Source of the DNA: Mangrovibacterium marinum
Lineage (GTDB): Bacteria > Bacteroidota > Bacteroidia > Bacteroidales > Prolixibacteraceae
NCBI RefSeq assembly: GCF_003046625.1
Contig: NZ_QAAD01000018.1
Span: forward strand, 23,559-87,558
Direction: 5' to 3'
DNA length: 64,000 nucleotides
The notes under the pieces are model-generated. The model was not told the origin of the DNA. It did not search any database and worked only from the letters and a program-made list of their open reading frames with translations. Of the stretch, positions 1 to 7,723 are shown piece by piece. The translations under genes and the position numbers were made by a program. Position 1 is the first letter of the stretch. Each line of letters begins with the position of its first letter.

Positions 1-1
1 T

Positions 2-151
2 AATAAAGGCTACGAATCGGCCCGGGTGATACTGGAAGAGTCGCTGCAGGAATATCCGAAGGATCAACTGTTAATCGGGTCGCTTTATAAGTTGTATAAG
101 AAGCAATTTAAAGAAGATAAAGCCGAGCAGATGAAGAAGCGGATGAACTAG
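2..151 (+). CDS. C-terminal end of a TPR-like protein (5' partial)
   Basis: An open frame enters from the left edge and ends at a TAG at 149-151, leaving 49 residues. The sequence is rich in Lys, Glu, Tyr and Leu with an alternating helical pattern (for example ARVILEESLQEYPKD), which resembles the last helices of a tetratricopeptide-type solenoid. The start and most of the protein lie outside the window, so no function can be given. The family call is an inference from helix pattern only. Confidence 0.6.
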   Translation, partial: NKGYESARVILEESLQEYPKDQLLIGSLYKLYKKQFKEDKAEQMKKRMN

Positions 152-272
152 GGGGCATGCGCTTATGAACAGACAAGAGGCTGTTTAACCAATGGGTTGA
201 GCAGCCTTTTGTGTGTCGGGCTGTGAACTGAAGCTGTTGCCGGCTGTTTAGCAGTTCAGAAAAGAACAGATT

Positions 273-458
273 ATGAATAATTACGAAGCACAAACCTGTG
301 AATCCTGCGGAAACGATGTTCATTGTCACGGCGACCTGAACTGCGAGTGCGCCGATCTGCTGATTCCCGAGCATGTTCAGGATCTTATCGGTGCAAGCTA
401 TGACCGTTGCCTCTGCCGGAAATGTATCCTCAAGTTAATGGCCGAAAGGAGGGAATAG
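273..458 (+). CDS. Small cysteine-rich protein, CWC-family-like
   Basis: This is a 61-residue protein starting at ATG 273 and ending at TAG 456-458. It has eight cysteines in a C-x2-C ... C-x5-C-x-C ... C-x-C-x2-C arrangement (CESCG near residue 9, CHGDLNCEC near residue 18, CLCRKC near residue 47), matching the layout of the short 'cysteine-rich CWC' proteins that probably bind metal. No signal peptide is visible, so it is likely cytoplasmic. It follows the partial TPR-like gene by about 120 bp and is followed by repeat DNA. Its role is unknown. Confidence 0.65.
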   Translation: MNNYEAQTCESCGNDVHCHGDLNCECADLLIPEHVQDLIGASYDRCLCRKCILKLMAERRE

Positions 459-1185
459 CCTCAAGCCACAAGCTCCAAGTACCTCAGTTGTTGATCGACG
501 ATTAGTGAATTCTAATCCATTAGTGCATAGGTCTATGAGTCCAGTGGTCAGTCGTGAGTCGTGAGTATTGAGTCTTGAGACAAGATAGCCAGGAGCACAG
601 CAAGGGGGTTAGCAGCCTGAAAGGCTGAGCATCCGTCATCTCTGCGGAACTCAGCGTCTTCTTTGAGTTCTTTGCGGTTAAAATACGAAAACGCGGAGGA
701 CGCGGAGAAGACGCAGAGAAATCCCCCGGCGGGGTGAAGTGTGAGGCTTGAAGTGTGAGGCTTGAAGCTTGAGTTGCCAGTCCTTGTTGGTTCTCCCTTT
801 AGGGAGTCAGAGGGTAAAAACAAGGACGGGCGATTTGTTACTGGTTACTGGTTGCTGGTTGCTGGTTGCTGGTTGCTGGTTACTGGTTGCTGGTTGCTGG
901 TTGCTGGTTGCTGGTTGCTGGTTACTGGTTACTGGTTACTGGTTACTGGTTCATCTGGCATTCAATCCTTCAATCCTTCAATCCCTCAATCAGTCCTTCA
1001 GTCCATCAATCCTTCAATTTGTCCATCAATCCAGCCATCCAGTAATCTGAATATCCAGTGATCCGTCAACTGCGATTTCTTCCAATCGTCAATGGTAAAT
1101 CGTTAAATTGTAAATTATCACTGGCTGCGACTTCTTCAATCCTTCAATCTGCGACAGCGACTGATCACTGTTGCCTTCCTGCTTT
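459..1185. repeat. Composite intergenic repeat block A (plus orientation)
   Basis: There is no gene here. From left to right: GTGAGTC-like 7-bp repeats (about 549-580); a non-tandem segment with CAGCCTGAAAGGCTG; 9-bp repeats of the GCGGAGGAC/GCGGAGAAG type (about 692-719); TTGAGGC/TTGAAGC heptamers (about 741-773); a 47-48 bp hairpin (780-827); sixteen CTGGTTR heptamers (841-952); TTCAATCC-type octamers (about 961-1034); CCnnYAAT-type octamers (about 1035-1060); and an AATCGTCAATGG module with GTAAATTATC (about 1084-1131). The same modules recur in the same order in other blocks of this window. Confidence 0.85.
780..827 (+). repeat. Conserved hairpin of the composite repeat (copy A)
   Basis: Outer arms GTCCTTGTT (780-788) and AACAAGGAC (819-827) are perfect complements. 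Inside them lies a second stem CTCCC-TTTA-GGGAG. The same hairpin recurs at 6277-6323 (reverse), 21493-21539, 29215-29261, 31689-31735 (reverse), 43126-43172 and 43924-43970. It is always followed on its downstream side by GGGCGATTTGTT and then usually by CTGGTTR heptamers. Confidence 0.85.
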
Positions 1186-1983
1186 TTACTTTTGCCTTTT
1201 ACTGCGCTTTCCGTAGGCATACCAGTACAAAGTACCCACGAAGAAAGCTCCGCCCACAATATTGCCCAATGTGGCACCAATCAGGTTGTGGAAAACAAAA
1301 TCGGACCAGCTAACGCTTGAACCTTCGAAAATAGCCAGCGGAATGAAAAACATGTTGGCAATGGAGTGCTCATAGCCCAAGGCCACGAAAGTCATCACCG
1401 GCCACCAGATGCCGAGGATCTTACCGGTGGTGTGTTGGGCCGACATGCCCATCCACATGGCCAGGCAGACCAGCCAGTTGGCACCAATGCCCTTCAAAAA
1501 GGTTTTGTAGAAGGGATTCGACGTTTTACTTTCTGCAATATTCAGTACCGTTTGATGCCAGGGATCGTGACTGACCAGATCGGTGAGGTGCACCAAAAAG
1601 TAAGCAATAACCAGCGAGCCGATCAAGTTGCCGAAGTACACCAGCATCCAGTTGCGCAGCGGGGCGATCCAGCTTTGTTTGCCGCTGAGCACGTTGGGCA
1701 TAAAATAAGCATTGTTGCCGGTAAACAGTTCCGCGCCGGCCATCACCACCATCATCAGTCCAACGGGGAAAGTAGCGCCGAAAATGAATTTTGCCAAACC
1801 CGGGTTGCTTGCTGCGATTTCGGGAATACCTCCGCCGACAATAATGGAAAGCAGTCCGCCGAAGGCAATGTAGGCCCCGGCGAGGAAGCTCAATACCAAT
1901 ATTTTTTTGACATTGTAATTGTCTTTTACGATTGCCGTTTCGCCGGCAATTTCGAGTATCCGTGGTGGTGTGTTTAAGCTCAT
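1186..1983 (-). CDS. focA: Formate/nitrite transporter (FocA family)
   Basis: This 265-residue integral membrane protein of the FNT family forms pentameric channels that pass formate, or related small monovalent anions, across the cytoplasmic membrane. Hydrophobic segments covering six transmembrane helices are visible, along with the family signature ELFTGN (residues 85-90) and the pore histidine in GYEHSIANMF (His206, matching the gating histidine of E. coli FocA). Length is close to the usual 270-290. It lies downstream of pflA and pflB on the same strand, which supports export or re-uptake of fermentative formate. About 300 bp separate it from pflA, so it may have its own promoter. Nitrite transport is the alternative within the family, but the context favours formate. 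Confidence 0.93.
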   Translation of the reverse strand: MSLNTPPRILEIAGETAIVKDNYNVKKILVLSFLAGAYIAFGGLLSIIVGGGIPEIAASNPGLAKFIFGATFPVGLMMVVMAGAELFTGNNAYFMPNVLSGKQSWIAPLRNWMLVYFGNLIGSLVIAYFLVHLTDLVSHDPWHQTVLNIAESKTSNPFYKTFLKGIGANWLVCLAMWMGMSAQHTTGKILGIWWPVMTFVALGYEHSIANMFFIPLAIFEGSSVSWSDFVFHNLIGATLGNIVGGAFFVGTLYWYAYGKRSKRQK

Positions 1984-2280
1984 CGTTTAGAAATTAGATT
2001 TTAGACAAAAGACGATCAGACAATTGTACATCAATGTCATTTCGCTAAACATTTGAAAAGAACGCTGTGTAACTCTGTGATTTCCGTTGTGTCACTCTGT
2101 GGTGAAAAATACAAAGACAAACGATTCAACCATAGAGATCCACGGAGTCTTTACACGGAGTTGCACAGAGACAACAACGATTTTATAAAGTCATTTTCTT
2201 TAACTCAACGGCATAGCATAACAAGTAGTCAATGCCGTCATTTTTCTTGATCAAATTATCATGCTTTTCAATTAGCGTTG
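1984..2280. repeat. Gap between focA and pflA with inverted 9-bp repeat clusters
   Basis: No gene is supported. About 2069-2103 carries CTCTGTGG/CTCTGTGA-type nonamers, and about 2130-2180 carries the opposite orientation (CACGGAG, CACAGAG). Together they can fold into a long imperfect hairpin. These are degenerate members of the CCACAGAGG-type 9-bp repeat seen again near 21432, 34376 and 43567. The rest is AT-rich and probably holds the focA promoter, but I cannot place it. Confidence 0.5.
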
Positions 2281-3030
2281 TTATTTACTGATGACTTCTT
2301 TGAAATGCGGTTCGAGCATCAGTCGGGCTTGATCAATTTCTTCGGGGGTGTTTTCCCGCACATCTTCCAGCTGGTATTTTTCACCCAGCGCTTCCCATTT
2401 GTATTGACCCAATTTGTGGTAGGGAAGAATCTCAACCCGCTCGAGATATTTGTTTCCCGAAAACTGATCGATCAGCCATTGCAGGTACTCCGGCTTGTTG
2501 GTGTAGCCCGGAATAAGTACGTAACGCAACCAGTAAGGCTTTTGACTTTTCTCGCGCAAGGAGATCAGTTCAATGGCCGTTTGCAATCCGTTGCGTCCGG
2601 TCAGGCTTTCAAAGCCTGCTTCGGTGGTGTGTTTCATGTCGAACATCACGAGGTCGGAAAGCTCACTGATCAGCTTTTGCGCATCAATGCCTGCCACCGT
2701 CGCGTTTGTATCGATGTTGGTGTGAATGCTTTCGGCTTTTAAACGTTCAAACAGCGGAATCAGCCTTTTACTCTGAAGCAAGGGTTCACCTCCCGAGATG
2801 GTAACGCCTCCCCGGCGACCGAAGTAGGGCTTCATGTTCACTGCGCGGCGGACAATCTCATCAACCGTCATCAGTTGTCCTCCTTTCGTCTGGATGGTAT
2901 CCGCATTTTGGCAATACAAACACTTCAGGTTGCAGCCCTGCAAAAACACAACCAGCCGAATGCCCGGTCCGTCGTGGGTGCCAAAGGATTCGATGGAATG
3001 AACGTTTAATGTTGGCGAAGCTTCAGTCAT
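2281..3030 (-). CDS. pflA: Pyruvate formate-lyase activating enzyme
   Basis: This radical SAM enzyme uses S-adenosylmethionine and a 4Fe-4S cluster to place the glycyl radical on pyruvate formate-lyase in the cytoplasm. The cluster motif C-x3-C-x2-C is visible as CNLKCLYC (Cys33, 37, 40), followed by the SAM-binding TISGGEPLLQ segment. The N-terminal HSIESFGTHDGPG matches the typical family start. I chose the ATG at 3030 (249 residues, the usual family length). An in-frame TTG at 3072 would add 14 residues, but that extension falls inside a MITE-like element (3061-3257), which makes the longer form unlikely. The gene sits directly downstream of pflB on the same strand. Confidence 0.94.
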   Translation of the reverse strand: MTEASPTLNVHSIESFGTHDGPGIRLVVFLQGCNLKCLYCQNADTIQTKGGQLMTVDEIVRRAVNMKPYFGRRGGVTISGGEPLLQSKRLIPLFERLKAESIHTNIDTNATVAGIDAQKLISELSDLVMFDMKHTTEAGFESLTGRNGLQTAIELISLREKSQKPYWLRYVLIPGYTNKPEYLQWLIDQFSGNKYLERVEILPYHKLGQYKWEALGEKYQLEDVRENTPEEIDQARLMLEPHFKEVISK

Positions 3031-3060
3031 GGAGCGTGTATCGGGCGTTAGTTGAAAATA

Positions 3061-3257
3061 GAGGTCGTCCAAAAAGTACGGTTAACTTTATTTGAAATGA
3101 TCAAATTGTATGCTTCGCCGAAGTTTCTAACCCCTAAATCCCCTGAAGGGGACTTTAAGTCATCCGGCATCTGCCGGAGAGATTGGAGGGGTATACCTGA
3201 AAAATACTTTCATTTTGCAGGGTGCTAAAGCCAGCAAATTACTTTTTGGACGTCCTC
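3061..3257. mobile_element. MITE-like element with terminal inverted repeats (copy 1)
   Basis: The left end (3061-3078) and right end (3240-3257) are 18-bp inverted repeats that differ at one base pair (GAGGTCGTCCAAAAAGTA against TACTTTTTGGACGTCCTC). The 197-bp element encodes no protein. Its interior holds CCCCTAAATCCCCTGAAGG and CCGGCATCTGCCGG, both palindromic, and ATCAAATTGTA. A second element with the same layout and interior lies at 14477-14671. The size, inverted ends and non-coding interior fit a non-autonomous transposon between pflB and pflA. Confidence 0.7.
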
Positions 3258-3282
3258 TTAGTTTATTTGTTTTTCGTTGCAA

Positions 3283-5511
3283 TTACATGCTATCGTGGAA
3301 GGAGCGGGTGAGCACTTCCATCTGCTGTTCGCGCGACAGGCGGACAAAATTCACCGCATAGCCCGACACACGAATGGTCAGCTGTGGGTATTCTTCCGGG
3401 TGAGCCATGGCGTCTTCCAGCAAAGCACGGTCGAGTACATTGACGTTCAGGTGCTGGGCATTCTTGGCAAAATAACCATCGAGCAGGCCAACCAGGTTTT
3501 CAATGCGTTCGTCCTCGTTAGGTCCCAGCGATTTGGGCACAATGGAGAAGGTGTTGGAGATGCCGTCCTGCGAGTCGTGGTAGTTGATCTTGGCTACCGA
3601 GTTCAGCGAGGCAATGGCGCCGTGGGTGTCGCGTCCGTGCATGGGGTTTGCTCCCGGCGCAAAAGGCACTCCTTTACCACGACCGTCGGGTGTTGCACCG
3701 GTCTTTTTACCGTACACCACGTTCGAGGTGATGGTTAGCACCGACATGGTTGGGTTGGCATTTTTGTAAACCGGTAATTGTTTCAGCTCGTTGCTGAAAT
3801 GTGCCACCACATCGCGGGCAATATGGTCCACGCGGTCGTCGTCGTTTCCGTATTTGGGGAAGTCGCCTTCAATCTGGAAGTCGATGGTCAGTCCGTCTTC
3901 GTTCCGAACAGGTTTCACCTTGGCATGTTTAATAGCCGAAAGTGAGTCGGCAACAATCGACAAACCGGCAATACCGTACGCCAGGTTGATGCGCGGGTTG
4001 GTGTCAATCAGCGCCATCTGGCCTTTTTCGTAGTAATATTTGTCGTGCATGTAGTGAATGATATTCATCGATTCGTTGTACACGCGCGCCACTTCTTTCA
4101 TGGCAATTTTGAAGTTGGCAATCACCTCGTCGTAATTCAGGTAATCACTTTCAACAGCTGGAATGCCGTTAACGACCTGCGTTCCTGTATTTTCGCAACG
4201 TCCTTGGTTAAGGGCTAGCAAAAGGGTTTTGGCCAGGTTGGTGCGGGCACCGAAGAACTGGATGTGTTTACCCAATTCCTGGAACGACACACAACAGGCA
4301 ATACCGTAGTCGTCGGAGCAACTGGTGGTCCGCATCAGGTCGTCGTTTTCGTATTGAATAGATGAGGTGTCGATGGAAACCTTGGCACAGAACTCTTTAA
4401 AGTGAAGCGGCAATTGTTGCGACCACAAAATCGTGATGTTCGGCTCGGGCGACGGTCCTAAGTTGTATAAAGTATTCAGGAAGCGGAAAGCAGTTTTGGT
4501 CACTTTGCTACGTCCGTCCATCAGCATCCCACCGATGGATTCGGTTACCCAGGTTGGGTCGCCCGCAAAAATTTGTTCGTAAGCTTCCATACGCAGGTGA
4601 CGTACCATGCGCAGCTTCATCACAAACTGGTCGATGTATTCCTGAGCTTGTTCTTCCGTGATTAGTCCGGCTTGCAGGTCGCGCTCGATGAAAATATCGA
4701 GGAAGGACGATACACTTCCCAGCGACATGGCAGCTCCGTCCTGTTCTTTTACGGCAGCCAGGTAGGCCATGTAGGTCCACTGTACGGCTTCCTGTCCGTT
4801 TTCGGCAGGGCGTGAAAGATCCAGACCATAAGCTTTGCCCATCTCGATCATCTCGTGCAGGGCTTTGATCTGCTCGGCCACTTCTTCGCGCAAACGAATG
4901 GTGGCATCGGTCATGGGACCGGTAATATTTTCGAGGTCTTCTTTTTTGCCTTCAATCAACCGGTTGATACCGTACAGCGCTAAACGACGGTAGTCGCCAA
5001 TGATCCGGCCACGGGCGTAGTTGTCGGGCAGGCCGGTGAGGAAACCCAGCGAACGGAAGGTCCGGATCTCGGTGGTGTAGGCATCGAAAACCCCGTCGTT
5101 GTGGGTTTTAGCATACTTCTTAAAGGTTTCGGCAATATGCGGATCGGGCGTATATCCGTGTTCTGTTAGCGCTCGGCTCACTACTTTGAAGCCACCATAA
5201 GGCTTCATGGCTCGTTTCAACAGTTCGTCGGTCTGCAGGCCTACAATCACTTCCTTGTCCTTATCGATATAACCTGCCGGGAAGGAGGCAATGGTCGAAA
5301 CGATTTTGGTATCAACACTGCGCAGGCCTTTGCGAGCGCGCTCTTCTTTTAAGGCTTGTTTGCAGATGTCCCAAAGTGCTTGGGTATTGGATGTTGGCCC
5401 GGCCAAAAAGTGGTAGTCTCCGGTGTAGGTGCTAATGTTTTGTGAAACAAAATCGCGTACATCGATTGTTTTGTTCCATCGCCCTTCTTTAAATTGTGGT
5501 GTCGTCTTCAT
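3283..5511 (-). CDS. pflB: Pyruvate formate-lyase (formate C-acetyltransferase)
   Basis: This 742-residue glycyl radical enzyme converts pyruvate and CoA to acetyl-CoA and formate under anoxic conditions. The adjacent catalytic cysteines are seen in GIACCVSF (Cys406-Cys407), and the radical-bearing glycine in RVSGYAVNF (Gly717) near the C-terminus. The length matches E. coli PflB (760). The protein is complete, from the ATG at 5511 to the TAA at 3283. With pflA and focA it forms a fermentative formate module, which implies life with periods of low oxygen, since the active radical form is oxygen-sensitive. I saw no convincing FNR box upstream. Confidence 0.97.
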   Translation of the reverse strand: MKTTPQFKEGRWNKTIDVRDFVSQNISTYTGDYHFLAGPTSNTQALWDICKQALKEERARKGLRSVDTKIVSTIASFPAGYIDKDKEVIVGLQTDELLKRAMKPYGGFKVVSRALTEHGYTPDPHIAETFKKYAKTHNDGVFDAYTTEIRTFRSLGFLTGLPDNYARGRIIGDYRRLALYGINRLIEGKKEDLENITGPMTDATIRLREEVAEQIKALHEMIEMGKAYGLDLSRPAENGQEAVQWTYMAYLAAVKEQDGAAMSLGSVSSFLDIFIERDLQAGLITEEQAQEYIDQFVMKLRMVRHLRMEAYEQIFAGDPTWVTESIGGMLMDGRSKVTKTAFRFLNTLYNLGPSPEPNITILWSQQLPLHFKEFCAKVSIDTSSIQYENDDLMRTTSCSDDYGIACCVSFQELGKHIQFFGARTNLAKTLLLALNQGRCENTGTQVVNGIPAVESDYLNYDEVIANFKIAMKEVARVYNESMNIIHYMHDKYYYEKGQMALIDTNPRINLAYGIAGLSIVADSLSAIKHAKVKPVRNEDGLTIDFQIEGDFPKYGNDDDRVDHIARDVVAHFSNELKQLPVYKNANPTMSVLTITSNVVYGKKTGATPDGRGKGVPFAPGANPMHGRDTHGAIASLNSVAKINYHDSQDGISNTFSIVPKSLGPNEDERIENLVGLLDGYFAKNAQHLNVNVLDRALLEDAMAHPEEYPQLTIRVSGYAVNFVRLSREQQMEVLTRSFHDSM

Positions 5512-5562
5512 GATGTTGATTTTTATGCTTGCTGGCAGTCGAGGGGTGTGGATGACCGCGCC

Positions 5563-5928
5563 TTAGTTATCTGATAGTTGAAAATCCATAGAACGGGTGG
5601 TGACCCACCTGAAAGCTGTTCTCCCTTGTTGGGTGGATGAAAGGAGGTTTTTGAGCTCAATCAGTTCGCCTTTGCTGAAACTCAGCAGCAGGTTTCGGTG
5701 GTTGATAGGGATCATAATCTTAGGTTTACCCGATTGTCGCTCATTTTGTTGCAGCCAGTAATCACCATCGAGCTTTTTCATGTATTCCTTGAAATTCCGG
5801 TACTCCGTTTTGTTAAAGCTGAAGCTCAGATTCTTGAAATCGACATGAATTTTGTTGCAGCTTTGGCAGCGGTAAACCTTTCCGTTGATCGTTTGATTGA
5901 TAATCTCTTGCTCTTCCCCACGAATCAT
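5563..5928 (-). CDS. Conserved hypothetical protein with a CxxC knuckle
   Basis: This is a 121-residue soluble protein. Residues 20-27 (YRCQSCNK) carry one C-x2-C pair that could bind a metal or act as half of a zinc knuckle, followed by IHVDFKNLSFSF and a helical middle section. The layout resembles the small Bacteroidetes-restricted DUF6686-type proteins; that family name is from memory and unverified. It lies 50 bp upstream of pflB on the same strand, so it could be co-transcribed with the fermentation genes. Nothing visible links it to a reaction. Confidence 0.6.
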   Translation of the reverse strand: MIRGEEQEIINQTINGKVYRCQSCNKIHVDFKNLSFSFNKTEYRNFKEYMKKLDGDYWLQQNERQSGKPKIMIPINHRNLLLSFSKGELIELKNLLSSTQQGRTAFRWVTTRSMDFQLSDN

Positions 5929-6337
5929 TTGAATCTTTTTTATTTAAAACGATTCAAAATAACAAATGTTTTTCGACCTGTGCAATCGCTAAATGTTGGG
6001 ATTTTTAGCTATGGAAGATGTGTGGATTGTCAGACTACTGGATTTTTAGATTGCTGGATTGTTGGATGGACAAATTGACGATTGGAAGAAGGCGCAGCCA
6101 GTGATAATTTACAATTTAACGATTTACCATTGACGATTGGAAGAAGTCTCAGTTGACGGATTACCGGATACTCGGATTGCTGGATAGTCGGACTACCGGA
6201 TGCTTAGATTACTGGAGTGATCGACAAATTTAAGGATTGAAGGACTGATGGACTAGCAACCAGCAAAAAATCGCCCGTCCTTGTTTTACCCTCTGACTCC
6301 CTAAAGGGAGAACCAACAAGGACTAACGACTCACGAC
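5929..6337. repeat. Composite intergenic repeat block B (reverse orientation)
   Basis: No gene is present. Read on the minus strand, the block has the same order as block A: heptamers of GTGAGTC type (about 6325-6360, overlapping the end of hutF), hairpin (6277-6323), a short CTGGTTR remnant (about 6257-6270), octamers (about 6150-6245), then two copies of the AATCGTCAATGG module. It is therefore an inverted copy of the composite element. The first 80 bp (5929-6010) may hold the promoter of the 5563-5928 gene. Confidence 0.8.
6277..6323 (-). repeat. Conserved hairpin of the composite repeat (copy B)
   Basis: Perfect 9-bp outer arms (6277-6285 and 6315-6323) enclose the inner GGGAG/CTCCC stem. 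It lies just downstream of the hutF stop codon, so on the minus strand it could also act as a transcript-end structure for the hut operon. There is no clean U-tract, so a terminator role is only a possibility. Confidence 0.75.
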
Positions 6338-7687
6338 TCACGACTCACGACTCACGTCCCACGTCTCACGGCTGCTCACCGGCTGCTCAGCCTGTTCAAC
6401 AACCCATTGGCCATCCACAATCGTTCCCCGCACATCCGACGAATCGGAGTTGTAGATGATGGCAGGTAGCAAATGCTCCGACCCTGCTTGTTGCAACACG
6501 GGGTTGTCGGCCCGGTAAACAACGGCGTCGAAAGAGGCACCAATACTGAAATACTTTTCGTTGTTCGTTCCCATTGCTTTCCGCCCGTTCACCAGGGATT
6601 GGTGCAACAAGGTCCTTCCTCCGTCGGAGAAGGTGTTGCGTTTGTGGCTCACCAGCCGTTGCGCATAATCCATCCAACGAAAATCTTCGAGCGGGTTGAG
6701 GCTGATATGGCTGTCGGTTCCGATTGACCAGTTGCCGCCTGCAGCGTGAAAATCGCGCAACCGGAAAATACCGTCGCCCAGGTTTCCCTCGGTTCCCGGG
6801 CAAAGCACGACGTTGGCTTTTGATTTGGCCACCCCGTGCAACTCCTCATCCGACAAGTGTGTACAGTGAACCAAATGAAACCGTTCATCCAAACCAACTT
6901 TATCCAATAGCCAGTCGACCGGTGTTGTGCCCAAATGATTTTTACAGTCATCCAATTCTTTCAGCTGTTCTGCCGCGTGAATGTGAAAAGGTAAATCTTT
7001 GGGTCCCTGCGCAACCGTCGCGATAATATCGCAGGCATCGACAGCCCGCATGGAGTGCACGCCAAAACCCAGCTGCGCATTTTCATAATAGTCAACCGCT
7101 TTTCGGCTGCTCTCCAAAAGCTTGAAATAATCTTCGTAAGTCTTCGAAATGAAACGTCGCTGTTGCGGATAGAAGCTGGTTCCGAAATTCCCTTTCTGGT
7201 AAAAAACGGGTACGAGCGTGATTTTTATTCCGGCTTCGGCGGCTGCCTCGATCAAGGCTGTTCCTGTTTCGGCCAGGTTGGCGTAAGGTTTTCCGTCCTG
7301 GTCGTGATGCAGGTAGTGAAATTCGGCAACCTGGGTGTAGCCGTTTTTCAGCATCCGGCGGTATAAATTCAGTGCGACTTTTTTCAGCTCATCCGGCGAA
7401 AAGGACAAAGCGCAACGATACATCGCCTCGCGCCAGCTCCAGAAATCGTCATCAGTTCCGGGCTGATGTGTTTCAGCTATTCCGGCCATTCCGTATTGGA
7501 AAGCGTGCGAATGCGCATTTTGAAAACCGGGCAATACATAGCCGTCAATCTTCTCAAAATCGGTAAAAGGTTCACTCGGTTTAGTCTTGTTGATGGAGGT
7601 GATCTGTCCTGTTGAATTGACACCGACATAAGCCGGACTGATCCAACCCTCTTCGGTAAAGAGTGCGGTAAATTGAAAGAGTTTCAT
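6338..7687 (-). CDS. hutF: Formimidoylglutamate deiminase
   Basis: This 449-residue amidohydrolase-superfamily enzyme hydrolyses N-formimidoyl-L-glutamate to N-formyl-L-glutamate and ammonia, the fourth step of the five-step histidine route. Metal-binding motifs typical of the family are visible: NAHSHAF near residue 58, HIHAAEQ in the middle, CTHLSDEE, and GTDSHISLNP. Downstream of hutG on the same strand, it completes the operon. The last residues (SSRETWDVSRES) are encoded by GTGAGTC-type heptamer repeats, so the native stop has been replaced or the C-terminus extended by repeat DNA. HutF rather than HutE/formiminotransferase indicates the N-formylglutamate route. Confidence 0.93.
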   Translation of the reverse strand: MKLFQFTALFTEEGWISPAYVGVNSTGQITSINKTKPSEPFTDFEKIDGYVLPGFQNAHSHAFQYGMAGIAETHQPGTDDDFWSWREAMYRCALSFSPDELKKVALNLYRRMLKNGYTQVAEFHYLHHDQDGKPYANLAETGTALIEAAAEAGIKITLVPVFYQKGNFGTSFYPQQRRFISKTYEDYFKLLESSRKAVDYYENAQLGFGVHSMRAVDACDIIATVAQGPKDLPFHIHAAEQLKELDDCKNHLGTTPVDWLLDKVGLDERFHLVHCTHLSDEELHGVAKSKANVVLCPGTEGNLGDGIFRLRDFHAAGGNWSIGTDSHISLNPLEDFRWMDYAQRLVSHKRNTFSDGGRTLLHQSLVNGRKAMGTNNEKYFSIGASFDAVVYRADNPVLQQAGSEHLLPAIIYNSDSSDVRGTIVDGQWVVEQAEQPVSSRETWDVSRES

Positions 7688-7723
7688 ATTGAATGTTGGC
7701 GGATAGATGTTAGACTTTAGGAA

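Noticed and set aside
841..952. Possible CRISPR array
   Set aside because: Units are 7 bp with no spacers, and there are no cas genes in the window. The 55-bp array at 44112 also lacks unique spacers.
762..1061. Open frames encoding LLVTGYW-type peptides on plus (also at 769-1050, 21382-21669, 43108-43326, 43897-44113)
   Set aside because: They are frames through 7-bp CTGGTTR arrays (21 bp gives seven residues in every frame). They lack ribosome sites and differ between blocks. They should not be annotated as genes.
1366..1977. A 203-residue plus-strand frame opposite focA
   Set aside because: Antisense to a clear FNT channel gene, His/Gln-rich low-quality protein without a family match; shadow frame.
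2249..2266. FNR-like box TTGATCAAATTATCAT near pflA
   Set aside because: Spacing between half-sites is 6 rather than 4, and it lies downstream of pflA and far from focA's start, so it is not a plausible activator site.
3031..3072. Longer PflA start at TTG 3072
   Set aside because: The extra 14 residues begin inside the MITE-like element; homologues start near the chosen ATG at 3030.
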